From assembly GCA_030686995.1 (NCBI GenBank), contig CM060680.1, positions 201,239,322-201,303,321 on the forward strand: a stretch of DNA of 64,000 bases, read 5' to 3'. The notes under the pieces are model-generated. The model ran no database searches. It worked only from the letters and a program-made list of their open reading frames with translations, and was not told where the DNA came from. This document shows positions 11,816 to 21,928 of this stretch, one piece after another (positions within the stretch are counted from its first letter, which is position 1; the number at the start of each line of letters is the position of its first letter). Both the position numbers and the translations under genes were made by a program. The stretch comes from Artemisia argyi. Its lineage: Eukaryota > Streptophyta > Magnoliopsida > Asterales > Asteraceae.

Positions 11816-12039
11816 CCGCCCAAAATCAAATCCAAACTTCAAATAGATTAAAGATATGGTAACACTAACTAAAACACAATGTTCTACAAACACCAATGAA
11901 CATAAAAGTACATCACTAACATGTTTAACAACACTAGAAAGATCAAACTAAGATGTTTTACAATAAAGTTACTCCAAACTCACAAAACAACACAAAACCA
12001 CATCAAATCCGATTCTACAAGGCCCTAAGATGAAACCTT
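11816..12039 (-). other. Copia-A leader, remainder
   Basis: AT-rich sequence between the motif cluster and the primer site. I see no ORF or strong repeat. Confidence 0.6.
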
Positions 12040-12053
12040 GGCTCTTGATACCA
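12040..12053 (-). promoter_or_regulatory. Copia-A primer binding site (tRNA-Met type)
   Basis: Minus strand TGGTATCAAGAGCC two bases inside the LTR end (LTR ...CTACA, then AT). It matches the plant Copia initiator-Met primer site TGGTATCAGAGCC with one extra A. Confidence 0.85.
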
Positions 12054-12055
12054 AT

Positions 12056-12317
12056 TGTAGAATACTAATTAAGTTGTAAACATGATTCCTTGTGGTTTGT
12101 GTGAGGCGTTGGAATTAAAAGAAAGAGGGGGAGAGTGGAACCTTGAGAGAAAAGAGAATGTTAGATTGAGATTAAGTGAAGGTCCAACCCTCTCCACATG
12201 TGGAGAGGGGTATTTATACTTACAACATAAACGCCCACATCCGGGCTGTGGATCAGGCATACAGTGGGTGAAGACCCGTCCTTCTTCCACGGTGTTACTT
12301 ACACTAATACTAACTAA
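12056..12317 (-). repeat. Copia-A 5' LTR, inner part
   Basis: Starts TGTAGAATAC on the plus strand beside the primer site and runs to the Gypsy-A insertion. The LTR resumes at 18855. Together about 350 bp, a typical Copia size. ACTAA at 12313-12317 is one copy of the Gypsy-A target duplication. Confidence 0.85.
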
Positions 12318-12519
12318 TGATGAGGCAAAAAATGAACCACTTTTAGGGGGTCATTTAAGCCCGGAATTGAATTTATTTGATCAAATATTACCCTAAATCG
12401 TTCATTTTGTGATTTTAGGTACTTTGGGAGTGAAATCTGGAAAAGGAAGCAATTAGGACGTTTTTGGAGCATAAAAGTGAAGAAAACGCCAAAGACTTAA
12501 TTTTCCATGCTGAGAACAG

Positions 12520-12741
12520 TACCTGAAGGCGTCAAGAGGAAGATCCTGACGGCGTCAGGAGTAAAAGTGGTGACGACCCAGTGCAAACCTGACGGCGTCA
12601 CAACATGGGCGTCAAGAGTTAAAATCATGACGGCCTGCATAAGGTGTACACATGACGGCGTCAGATCCAGATCTAGGCAGTCCGAGGAACTATTTGGCAG
12701 CGAGATGACGGCGTCAGACATTTGTTCTTGACGACGTCACC
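12520..12741 (+). promoter_or_regulatory. Cluster of TGACGGCGTCA-type palindromes in the Gypsy-A U3
   Basis: About nine full or half copies of TGACGNCGTCA lie between 12520 and 12741, ending just upstream of the TATA box. TGACG is the core of as-1/CRE-like sites bound by plant TGA-class bZIP factors (known biology); control of this LTR by them is inference. The same block occurs at 17640-17860 and in Gypsy-A2 (1-120), and two more copies lie internally at about 15365-15400. Confidence 0.65.
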
Positions 12742-12751
12742 TTCTAAACTC

Positions 12752-12760
12752 TATATATAG
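12752..12760 (+). promoter_or_regulatory. TATA box of the Gypsy-A 5' LTR
   Basis: TATATATAG directly after the palindrome cluster; the second LTR has the same at about 17868. Position marks the U3/R border, so transcription would start near 12785. Confidence 0.65.
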
Positions 12761-13745
12761 TTTTCTATTTTTCATTCATTAAGGAGGAACTTGTGTGGAG
12801 AAACCCTAGGGCCGAAATTTGTGAACTCTAGCTCGTATTTTATAGTATATTCAAGGGTTTTCACCCCTTGAATCCTTTCATGTGCTATTAAGATAAGTCT
12901 TCTCTTAATTCAATCAATATGTCTATGTGTTGGTTGTCTATATCTTGTGCTTGTCTTGATTTCAACATGCTAGGCTAGATTTATCTTGTGTTTGCTTAGA
13001 TCTAATGAAACCTAGATGTTAATTATGTGTTGATTACTTGTTTATGGTTGTATTGGATGAATGATTTCAGTGTTAGGTTTAAGAAAACTGACAGATCTCC
13101 ATTGTGTAACATGCTTGAACGTCTTAGGAAACATGAACCGATGTGTACTAGGTTTTATTGGTTGTATTTTATGCATGAGTAAATTCTAATGATCCCATGT
13201 TAGGAGCTTCTTAGCCGGCTCGACATAGGAGTGAAGTAGGCACTCATAGGATTGGCGAAGTAAGTACGCCACCCCATGAATGGTATTAAGGAATACAATC
13301 CGTCATCCACGCAACTATAACAAGTAATTAACGTGTAAAAGATATCTAGGGAGTAGTGAAATCTAAGTAAACACATTTCTCCCACATATTGCTCACAACC
13401 TTAGTTTAATATAGTTTATTTTCATTTCTAGTATTTTATTTTGATTGCATCTTTAGTATTGGGTTAGTTGACTAGCAACTAATTCCGCCCAAATCCTTCA
13501 AACCCCATATTTTAATTTGATTTCTAAAAAATATAAAAAATACAAAAAGAATCATCCCTCATATCTAGACCTAGTCTTTAGGTTTTCTATTCCTAGCGAC
13601 ACTATTCCTAGCTGAACGATCAATCCCACGGTACTTGTCATTATACTATACTACATCGATCAGGTACACTGCCTGGTGGGGGTTGTAAGCTTCTCGAGAT
13701 CCCTCGAGAGGTAAAGCCTGGTGCAAACCCCACGCATCAAGTTTT

Positions 13746-13763
13746 TGGCGCCGCAGTCCGGGG
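13746..13763 (+). promoter_or_regulatory. Gypsy-A primer binding site (tRNA-Asp type)
   Basis: TGGCGCCGCAGTCCGGGG, six bases after the LTR end. It resembles the Athila-type site TGGCGCCGTTGCCGGGGA, complementary to plant tRNA-Asp, with a 3-4 base internal difference. Confidence 0.8.
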
Positions 13764-13920
13764 AATAGTTATTGTCTAGGTTAGAATATCTTTTTATTAG
13801 GTCTACTTGCTAGATTCCTTTCTAGTAAGATTTTATTTTATTTTTAGGTTCTCTTTAGTTTATCTTTTTCTTCGTGCCTTTGTTAGTAAATTAAATTCAT
13901 TGACTATTCCGTTGACCATT

Positions 13921-14922
13921 ATGGAAAACGCGAATCCACCCCTTTCCCATAGAGAAGTGGTTGTGTTACGTGAACAAATTGAGAGTGAGATTAGGGAACT
14001 TAGGGAGCTTAATAGGTTGATTAAGGTGGAGCTCGACCATGCATTTAGTGACCTAGCGACCGCCTTGTATTCAAATGAGGACCTAGGGCCTAATGATTTT
14101 GTGAATGTTGTTGAGGAACTTGAGGAAGGGGAAATAGATCCGAAGCTAAATGATTATTTTAATCTCTACCCCACTAAGGAGGAGATTGCATATTATAATA
14201 ATCTTATTGATTACCCTCGATCTCCTTTTACTAGAATCGAACCTAAGATAACGAGAGGCGACCCTAAGAATGCTAAGATACCATGTATGATTGGGTATAG
14301 ACACGTTGACAATGCTTACATTGACTTTAAATCCCCAATCAACGTTATGTCCTCAAGTGTTCATAATGATATAGTGAAAACAAGACTTGAACCTAGAAGA
14401 GATCCCAAATACCCCGGTGGAGTTTGTAACTTTGTCGGGAGAGTTAAATGTCTACATGTTTTTGTTGGGAATTTCACTTATATCACCGACTTTATGATTG
14501 TGGAAGATCTTGCTAATGTTATTGATTGTCGATTATCCAATGTTGTGTTTGGAAAACCATTTGTTGAGGAGTCCAAGTTAGAATATGATGAGATAGAAGG
14601 GACAATCCGATTTGCAAGTAACGCCAATAGGATCACCTATAGGATGCCCAATAGAATGAAAGAATTTCGCTTTATATCCCGATTTGACAAGGATAACATT
14701 GGTGCTTTTGAGGACATCAATGAAGAGGATAAGAAAAACGGCATGGATTATGTATGGGAAAAGAGGAGTCTTTTCTACAAAGATTGCTTGACTCTAGGAC
14801 CAAAGTATAAAGTCGATAAGGAATTTGCCCATAGGATTATAGGAGCAATTGAGAAAAAGGTGATTGGTTTCTACAAAGAACATTTACAAACAGAGAGTGA
14901 AACCAACGATGAGGTCACGTAG
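13921..14922 (+). CDS. Gypsy-A ORF: coiled coil plus retropepsin-like domain, probably catalytically dead
   Basis: 333 codons from MENANPPLSHREV; an in-frame ATG at 13807 would add 38 hydrophobic residues and looks less likely. Residues 10-40 are a Glu/Leu-rich coiled coil (REQIESEIRELRELNRLIK), then an acidic stretch (ELEEGEIDPK). From about 130 to 235 the text follows the protease of Athila elements: YIDFKSPINVM stands where DLGASINLMP is expected (D135), and VVFGKPF (G211) stands for the G-R-x-F flap end. D-F-K-S replaces D-S/T/L-G, so peptidase activity is doubtful. The C-terminus is charged. Uninterrupted, unlike the neighbouring elements' genes. From memory, similar proteins are very common in Asteraceae annotations. 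Role unknown; a structural or RNA-binding role is a guess. Confidence 0.8.
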   Translation: MENANPPLSHREVVVLREQIESEIRELRELNRLIKVELDHAFSDLATALYSNEDLGPNDFVNVVEELEEGEIDPKLNDYFNLYPTKEEIAYYNNLIDYPRSPFTRIEPKITRGDPKNAKIPCMIGYRHVDNAYIDFKSPINVMSSSVHNDIVKTRLEPRRDPKYPGGVCNFVGRVKCLHVFVGNFTYITDFMIVEDLANVIDCRLSNVVFGKPFVEESKLEYDEIEGTIRFASNANRITYRMPNRMKEFRFISRFDKDNIGAFEDINEEDKKNGMDYVWEKRSLFYKDCLTLGPKYKVDKEFAHRIIGAIEKKVIGFYKEHLQTESETNDEVT

Positions 14923-14936
14923 TAACCTATGACCTT

Positions 14937-14991
14937 GAGTCTAGCTACAAGACTCGTAAATAAAGAAAAGCGCTTCTTGGGAGGCAACCCA
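14937..14991 (+). promoter_or_regulatory. Gypsy-A post-stop RNA hairpins
   Basis: GAGTCT, loop AGCTACA, AGACTC (14937-14955), then AAAGCGCTTCT and TGGGAGGCAACCCA (14978-14991), a small GGG/CCC hairpin. Gypsy-B has both at the same distance from its stop; Gypsy-G has the first. Confidence 0.7.
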
Positions 14992-15773
14992 TGATTTTGT
15001 GTGATTTTTATTTTGTTTGTTTGTTATTTGCTTCCGTATGCATGCTTTATTTTTATTGTTGGTAGATCATGTTTCTAAACTAAATAGTGGGAATACTTTA
15101 CTTTGTTGTTTGGCCTAGTCTTAACTTCATCCAAAGGTATTTTTGCAAAAGATAAGTGTAGGGGGAAACCCCAAATATGTTTTTAAGAAACAAAACCGAT
15201 CATGATTCTCCACAATATTAAGTGAACATGTATATTCGTATTTGTTAGAGTCAAATGCTTGTATCGAGTCATAATGAAGTTTTGCAGGATTTTCCAGGAA
15301 GTAGGACCAAGTTTTTCCAGAAATTTTCCGGAAACTTAACATAAGAATTTCTGCAGGTCACTTCTGACGGCGTCACGAGTTTACTCTTGACGGCGTCACG
15401 TGTAAAAATCTAGAAATTTTACTAGTTTTGTTATTCTAACGGAGTTTTAATGTTTTTGTTGAATTATTAGTTTTATAATCTCCAGGAAATCTGCAAACAT
15501 CATTCCACAAGCATTATATCTTATTTTATTTTCTAGGTTTTATTAGTATATGTAGATTGCCGCCGATTTTATGCGAGGTTGTCTTGTCTGTTTTCTCAGG
15601 TTTTTACAGGTTATGTATGACAAGAAGATGATTTATTTTTCTGGAAGGGAAGCTTTGATTGTTCATTTTCTTGGAGGAAGATTTAACCTGGCCACCTTAT
15701 TATCCATACCGAGCGAATCAGGGGAGTATTTGATTTCATTCGTTTTACTTATTTCACTTTTACATTCTTTACT

Positions 15774-15795
15774 TGAACATTGGGGACAATGTTCA
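15774..15795 (+). promoter_or_regulatory. Gypsy-A GAGGAC-type hairpin, internal copy
   Basis: TGAACATT, loop GGGGAC, AATGTTCA: a perfect 8-bp stem, followed by CCTAAGTGTAAGGGGAGGG. Same layout in Gypsy-B (28031) and Gypsy-G (48091). Confidence 0.75.
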
Positions 15796-16777
15796 TCCTA
15801 AGTGTAAGGGGAGGGTAAAATGATGATACCTTACAAATGCACTTTCGCTTGAGTTTGTTTGTTTGATAGTAGATGTGTAATAAAACTATGAGAAATACTT
15901 GTTAGTGCAATTTTAGTGCCAAATTTAAATTTTTTTAAAACATTTAGGAGTGAAACTTTAGCCATAGCAAGCGTCTCATGGATAGGAGATTGTATGACTA
16001 GCACATAACCGTATCATTCAGAAAAATTTTCCACCCAAATATGTGAGGTTCATCTTTAGATTTGATAGGAAAAGCATTTACTATTAGTGCTTATGAGTGT
16101 ACCGGTAGCATTTAGATTCTAGAACTTGCGTTAGTGATGCATCCCGAGACCGCTAGTGAGACTACATTCGTGTAGTAGGATTTACTACATGATAAGAGGC
16201 ATTAGGATCACCCTTGTGTTAAACCCGTATTATAATTACTTGACCATTTAAGTCATATTACTTGGCTAGTTAAGTCAATTGATTTTTCCCACACCCTTAG
16301 CGTTGTACTCATTTTTAGTACACGAAACCCCTAGTACACCCCTCCGAGCCTATCTTTTCGTTTCTAACTTTAAGCATTTTACTTAAAGGAAGAATTTGTT
16401 ACACCCCACTTAAATGTACACCCAAATCGCCTTAGCCTTTCGTGTATGCACTCATCTTTAGTGCATTATTTTTATTTGTTAAACCCTAAGTTAATTATCT
16501 AATTGATTACATGGTTGCTAAGTCGAGTCATATCCTTGTACATATTGTTTTGGGACGAATGGGACTCATGGGTAAAGTACTTATTTTATGGAGTAATGGG
16601 GAAGAACATCATTTATTACCCCGATATGTACGTTAATCTTAAAAGTACTCCAAGTGTTTTGATTATCTTAATTCGAGTCATTAGATTAGTTTATTGTAAT
16701 GTATGTAAAAATTCAAGTGTAAGGGGAATTTACATTCCCTATGATGTATTATTTTGGATGGTAGGATAAGAGTGTAT

Positions 16778-16778
<1 letters not shown>

Positions 16779-16831
<53 letters not shown>
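16779..16831 (+). repeat. Poly(A) run
   Basis: About 52 uninterrupted A inside Gypsy-A, followed by A-rich GAAAA/AGAAA sequence to about 16880. Length may be unreliable in assembly. Confidence 0.9.
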
Positions 16832-16833
<2 letters not shown>

Positions 16834-17392
16834 GAAAAAACAAGAAAAAGAAAAAAAAAATAGGAAAAGAAAAGAGAAAAAACATACGGACTACCATCCC
16901 GTTTCATTCTATGTTTATTTTAAGTTTTTGTTATTTTTCATTTATTAGCTTAAGTCGAGTCTAGTCTTGGCTTAGCAACGCCATATTGTACATGTAATTA
17001 ACCAAGATTGTTAACTCGCCACCAGTAAAGACTGCCTATATCTAACAAAACCGTGTATTCCATATCCCTACACCTAACGTTACAACCCTTTTAAAAGACT
17101 TCTTTGATAGTTTATCCTAGGTATTACGCCATGTGGTGGAGGTTTGATCCTTTCCCAAGCCTATGGTAATCTATTTTGCTATGACAGGTAGTGAGAGATG
17201 TTTTCCATTTCCATAATGTGATATTACTTTATTACACCCGAGAGATGTGAGTATCTAAACACTATTTGTGAGGTGCTAGTGTATGACCTCCGTGCTTGTC
17301 TTCGGTCTTTAGTGGAACGATTATTTGTTGTAATTAATTTTATATTAGTGTTAAATGACCCCTAACTTGTATTTTGATTAGAATAAAAGCGC

Positions 17393-17432
17393 ATTTGCTT
17401 GAGGACAAGCAAATCTCAAGTGTAAGGGTATA
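17393..17432 (+). promoter_or_regulatory. Gypsy-A terminal GAGGAC hairpin and polypurine tract
   Basis: ATTTGCTT, loop GAGGAC, AAGCAAAT (17393-17414), then AAGTGTAAGGG (17418-17428) and TATA immediately before the 3' LTR. Stem sequence differs wholly from the internal copy while the loop is kept. Confidence 0.75.
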
Positions 17433-18854
17433 TGATGAGGCGAAAAATGAACCACTTTTAGGGGGTCATTTAAGCCCGGAATTGAATTTATTTGATCAAA
17501 TATTACCCTAAATCGTTCCTTTTGTGATTTTAGGTACTTTGGGAGTGAAATCTGGAAAAGGAAGCAATTCGGACGTTTTTGGAGCATAAAAGTGAAGAAA
17601 ACGCCAAAGACTTAATTTTCCATGCTGAGAACAGTACCTGACGGCGTCAAGAGGAAGATCTTGACGGCGTCAGGAGTAAAAGTGGTGACGACCCAGTGCA
17701 AACCTGACAGCGTCACAACATGGGCGTCAAGAGTTAAAATCATGACGGCCTGCATAAGGTGTACACATGATGGCGTCAGACCCAGATCTAGGCAGTCCGA
17801 GGAACTATTTGGCGGCGAGATGACGGCGTCAGACATTTGTTCTGGACGTCGTCACCTTCTAAACTCTATATATAGTTTTCTATTTTTCATTCATTAAGGA
17901 GGAACTTGTGTGGAGAAACCCTAGGGCCGAACTTTGTGAACCCTAGCTCGTATTTTACAGTATATTCAAGGGTTTTCACCCCTTAAATCCTTTCATGTGC
18001 TATTAAGATAAGTCTTCTCTTAATTCAATCAATATGTCTATGTGTTGGTTGTCTATATCTTGTGCTTGTCTTGATTTCAACAAGCTAGGCTAGATTTATC
18101 TTGTGTTTGCTTAGATCTAATGAAACCTAGATGTTAATTATGTGTTGATTACTTGTTTATGTTTGTATTGGATGAATGATTTCAATGTTAGGCTTAAGAA
18201 AACTGGCAGATCTCCATTGTGTAACATGCTTGAACGTCTTAGGAAACATGAACCGATGTGTACTAGGTTTTATTGGTTGTATTTAATGCATGAGTAAATT
18301 CTAATGATCCCATATTAGGAGCTTCTTAGCCGGCTCGACATAGGAGTGAAGTAGGCACTCATAGGATTGGGGAAGTAAGTACGCCACCCCATGAATGGTA
18401 TTAAGGAATACAATCCGTCATCCATGCAACTATAACAAGTAATTAACGTGTAAAAGATATCTAAGGAGTAGTGAAATCTAAGTAAACACATTTCTTCCAT
18501 ATATTGCTCACAACCTTAGTTTAATATAGTTTATTTTCATTTCTAGTATTTTATTTTGATTGCATCTTTAGTATTGGGTTAGTTGACTAGCAACTAATTC
18601 CGCCCAAATCCTTCAAACCCGAGATTTTAATTTGCTTTCTAAAAAATATAAAAAATACAAAAAGAATCATCCCTCATCTCTAGACCTAGTCTTTAGGTTT
18701 TCTAATCCTAGCGACACTATTCCTAGCTGAACGATCAATCCCCCGGTACTTGTCATTATACTATACTACATCGATCAGGTACACTGCCTGGTGGGGGTTG
18801 TAAGCTTCTCGAGATTCCTCGAGAGGTAAAGCCTGGTGCAAACCCCACGCATCA
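17433..18854 (+). repeat. Gypsy-A 3' LTR
   Basis: Second copy of the LTR, same length as the 5' copy, starting TGATGAGGCGAAAAATG and ending CACGCATCA before the ACTAA target duplication. Confidence 0.93.
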
Positions 18855-18948
18855 ACTAACTTATAAATAAACTAACTACGAGCTAACTTAATGCTATTAC
18901 AATAATCAGGTGACCGAGACTTTTACAGGAATATTTGTATTCCTAACA
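18855..18948 (-). repeat. Copia-A 5' LTR, outer part
   Basis: Begins with the second ACTAA (18855-18859) and ends GGAATATTTGTATTCCTAACA-like at 18948, the same outer end seen at 313-333. The next bases (ATTTTTAATTC) belong to the Gypsy-B LTR. Confidence 0.85.
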
Positions 18949-21379
18949 ATTTTTAATTCTCTAATGTACTTAGTTTAGTTTAATTGTAATTGTAATTTCA
19001 AATAGTTAAATAAAATTCAGCTTTTTCTTTTAATTCTATTAGCTTATCGTTTACATTACTTAGCTTAAAGCTTTTGTATCTTTTATAATCAGTTACTTTC
19101 AGTGTTTTATATAGCTTAATCATTTCCATCTTTCAATTCAGTATTCATATTCTTCAACAACATAAAAAAATCAGAAAATATAAAATATAAAAAATATGTT
19201 TACATTTTTCTTAGATAAGCTTACAAATAAGCTTGTTTAGCTTCTATGCTATCCATTTAAGCTTTCTAGCTTATAGTGGATGAGTTTTAGACATTACTCA
19301 TAGTCAAGCAAAAAATAGTCAACCAAAGTCAACAGACTTTTGAATCAATTGATACTTGGAGTTGAGAGGTAGATTGGGACAGAAAGGGAAGGTCTCAGCC
19401 TATCTAAAGATAGGCAAGCTGAGTGAGCTCCCTCTGTTCTAGCTGGGGGAGATTAGCTATGGTAAAATTCTGATTTTAGTTCTATTCAGTTGTAACTGTT
19501 TGAATCTAGCGTAGTGCTGTTAGTTTCTGTTTAATTGATCTGGTTTGATGATATATTTGTAGAAGTTGCTATTATTGAGCTTGTTTGTTCATTAGTCCAT
19601 TGGAATTGTTATTTACTGAGTTTTAGTTTATCATTTTGATTCATCTATGGATTTGGTAAAACTGAATTTGAGTAGTATTAAACTGTAGTTTACTGTTCCA
19701 TTGATCTCTACTTGTGATTAGTTCATTGAATTGGTCAGAGTCTTGTAGTTAATTTGATTGGATCAGTATAGTGTAGTTTAATTTGACAGATATAGAGTGT
19801 TTAGATTAACCTGTTGAGCTGAGATTTGGTGTTAGATTGCTAAGTATTATTACATTAGTAGTTCATTTAGGTTAGTATTAGACTTAACATTGCATAAAAC
19901 AGTAGGTTAGTTGGATAAAAAGTCAAAGTTAGTTGAATGATCAATTAACTGTTAGTATAAAATAAAATCAGTTAGTAGCATTTAAGTGTTAGTTGCATAA
20001 TAGTTAGAAGTAGATTAATCCAGTGTAGTTAGAGCTTATTAATATAATTAGAAGTAAATTTGATTAACTGAATTTGGATTTGGTTAATTGATAAAAGTTT
20101 CAAGAAAGTCAACTGTTTCATCAGCCTTGGTTCCACAGGCTGCTGAACTTAGGTAATTTGAGAGTAGCAAATGATTGTTACTGACAGGGCATTTGTTGTT
20201 CTTAGACACTCAGTTGTTCAATAGAGCTTTTTCCCCCATTATGTTGCATATTAGTGCTTATTGGAAGTGTTTTTAAGTGACTGCAAATTAGTGTAGTAGT
20301 AACTAGTAAGCTGATATGAGATTTTAGGCCTGCTAGTGCTCATTAGCTTTCTACCTGAGCTTATTTGTGGTTACTGATTAGATTAGAGTTTGCTTAAGTG
20401 TCTTGAATGGTTTTTGAGCTATCTGCTTATTCAGGTTCAAAGTTGCTTATCCAATTGCTTATTAGTAACTGCCTATAGATGCTTATATCTGATTCTGAGC
20501 TATAGTTGATGATATTTGAGTTTATTTGGAATTATTTGAGTGCTAGTAGCCTTCTGCATCATTTTCACATAGTTTGGACACAAGTGCTTATTAATAAGCA
20601 CTTGTGGTAAGTTGTTTTTGCCTTAATAAGCACTTTTTCAGCTTATTTTTATTTCAAAATTTTTCTCCAAGTTCGTTTTAATATTTTTGATTTTCTACAA
20701 TTTTTTCAGATTTTTCTGAATTGATTTACTATTTTTCTTAATTTTTCTTTGTTTAAATTCAATTTTTAATACTTTTTAATAAATAAAAATCAAATAAAAA
20801 TTAGAAAAAGCTTAAAAAAATCCAAAAATATTTTAGAAAATTCTTTTCTGATATTTTAGATTTTTCAAAATTAAATTTGCATTTTTCACTTTTATTTTTA
20901 CATTTTCCTTTATTTTTAATTCATTTAAAAATACAAAAATATAAATAAAATCATAGAAATTAAATAAAAACAAATAAATAAATAAATAAATAAATAAATA
21001 AATCTTTTTCTGAAAATTCTTTTTAGTTGTTTAAGATTTTTATAAAAATATTTCACATTTGTAGGATCATTTTTTATTAAAAGTTACGATTTTAATTGTA
21101 CATTACGTTTTTAGAATCGCGATTGATTTTCCATTTCTAGATTTTAGACTTTTGTGCATTAATTGCTTGTACCATCTGCATTGTTCGTGATATCTTTTCA
21201 TAAATTGTGTTTCTTATTCACACTTTTCACATTTACCACTTTTCACGACACGGTTTTCACGAATCGATATTCTAAGATTTCATTCACACCTTCGTTGGGA
21301 AACGACTCGGGTAATCCGTATTTCTTGCGGATTTCCTCAATAATACTTATATATATACATATAATTGTGATTGCTATCA
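18949..21379 (+). repeat. Gypsy-B 5' LTR, right part
   Basis: Matches 31195-33544 of the 3' LTR from ATTTTTAATTC onward and ends TGCTATCA at 21379 beside the primer site. The left part (equivalent to 30160-31194) lies left of the window. Includes an (AAAT)n microsatellite at 20971-21003 that the 3' LTR lacks. Confidence 0.9.
20971..21003 (+). repeat. (AAAT)n microsatellite
   Basis: About eight AAAT units in the Gypsy-B 5' LTR; the same place in the 3' LTR (about 33215) is a short A-run, so it expanded after insertion. Confidence 0.85.
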
Positions 21380-21384
21380 ATTTT

Positions 21385-21402
21385 TGGCACCGCTGCCGGG
21401 GA
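21385..21402 (+). promoter_or_regulatory. Gypsy-B primer binding site (tRNA-Asp type)
   Basis: TGGCACCGCTGCCGGGGA, five bases after the LTR end; differs from the Athila tRNA-Asp site at two positions. Confidence 0.85.
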
Positions 21403-21928
21403 AGGTTTGAAGTGAGTTTTTGAATATTCGTTTTGAAAAATCATGTTTTGATAAGCCTTCCTCTATCTTGTATATATTTTCTATAAAAATATAAAAATTG
21501 AAAAATCAAAAACACTTTTCCTAAAGTGTTTTCAAAAATAGAAAAAGAAAGTTACAGCCTCGACTCCCTCGTGGAAGAGGGGGCGTTGTAAACCAAATAA
21601 GCCTACCAACATAAGAAAAACATGAAATTAGTTGCTAATCGGATTACTTTAAATACTACAACTGAATAAGCGGGAAATACGGAAGCTAAGACATTAAATT
21701 GCTAGCTGAAGAGAGAAACACTCTTCTTTCCCGTTCTGTCGCGAGTAGTTTTGAAGGAAACGATTACGATTAATGTAACGTTTTATAAAAAAAAAACAAA
21801 AGAAAATAAAAGTTTTTTAGATTTGTTTTTCAATAACTTAAAAAAAAACCAAAAATAATTCTAAATAAAAATATACAAAAAGATTTTCCTTTTTCTTTTT
21901 CTTTTCTTTTTGATTTTGTTTTTGGTGT
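21403..21928 (+). other. Gypsy-B leader
   Basis: About 525 bp between primer site and gag. AT-rich, with CCCTC GTGGAA GAGGG forming a short inverted repeat near 21562. No ORF. Confidence 0.65.

Larger units (their letters stand above)
12318..13739 (+). repeat. Gypsy-A 5' LTR
   Basis: Starts TGATGAGGCAAAAAATG, ends ACCCCACGCATCA just before the primer site. U3 is about 430 bp, with a cluster of GACGGCGTCA motifs and a TATA box at 12752. Confidence 0.93.
14992..17392 (+). other. Gypsy-A internal noncoding region
   Basis: No convincing ORF. It contains polypurine-tract-like copies AAGTGTAGGGGGAA (15154), AAGTGTAAGGGGAGGG (15800) and AAGTGTAAGGGGAAT (16715), two GACGGCGTCA sites near 15365-15400, a GAGGAC-type hairpin (15774-15795) and a long A-run. 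Confidence 0.7.
12318..18854 (+). mobile_element. Gypsy-A: complete non-autonomous Ty3/gypsy-type LTR element
   Basis: 6537 bp, with two LTRs of equal length (1422 bp) and a 5-bp target duplication ACTAA on both sides. By eye the LTRs differ at about 34 positions without indels (2.4%), roughly 0.9 Myr at 1.3e-8 per site per year. It has a tRNA-Asp-type primer site, one intact ORF (13921-14922) and about 2.5 kb of noncoding DNA; no RT, RNase H or integrase. Shared signals with Gypsy-B suggest it is moved by an Athila-type helper. It lies inside the Copia-A 5' LTR. Confidence 0.92.
313..18948 (-). mobile_element. Copia-A: Ty1/copia retrotransposon, minus strand, interrupted and decayed
   Basis: Reading leftwards from 18948: 5' LTR (split by Gypsy-A), tRNA-Met-type primer site at 12040-12053, a repeat-rich leader, gag with zinc knuckle, a long coiled-coil stretch, protease, integrase, RT, RNase H (the Copia order), about 3 kb of 3' noncoding DNA, polypurine tract at 334-345, and the first 21 bp of the 3' LTR (313-333), where Gypsy-A2 cuts in. 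At least five in-frame stops and several frameshifts make it dead. Its right flank resumes Gypsy-B LTR sequence (ATTTTTAATTC, as at 31195), so it inserted into that LTR. The text resembles an abundant Asteraceae Copia family as I remember it; lineage (Tork versus SIRE) not settled. Confidence 0.9.

Noticed and set aside
12497..12731. ORFs on both strands in the Gypsy-A U3 (also at 17612-17897)
   Set aside because: They overlap promoter repeats, lie upstream of the TATA box and have no domain.
16754..16964. Two overlapping ORFs rich in Lys
   Set aside because: They are translations of the poly(A) run and its A-rich flank in Gypsy-A.
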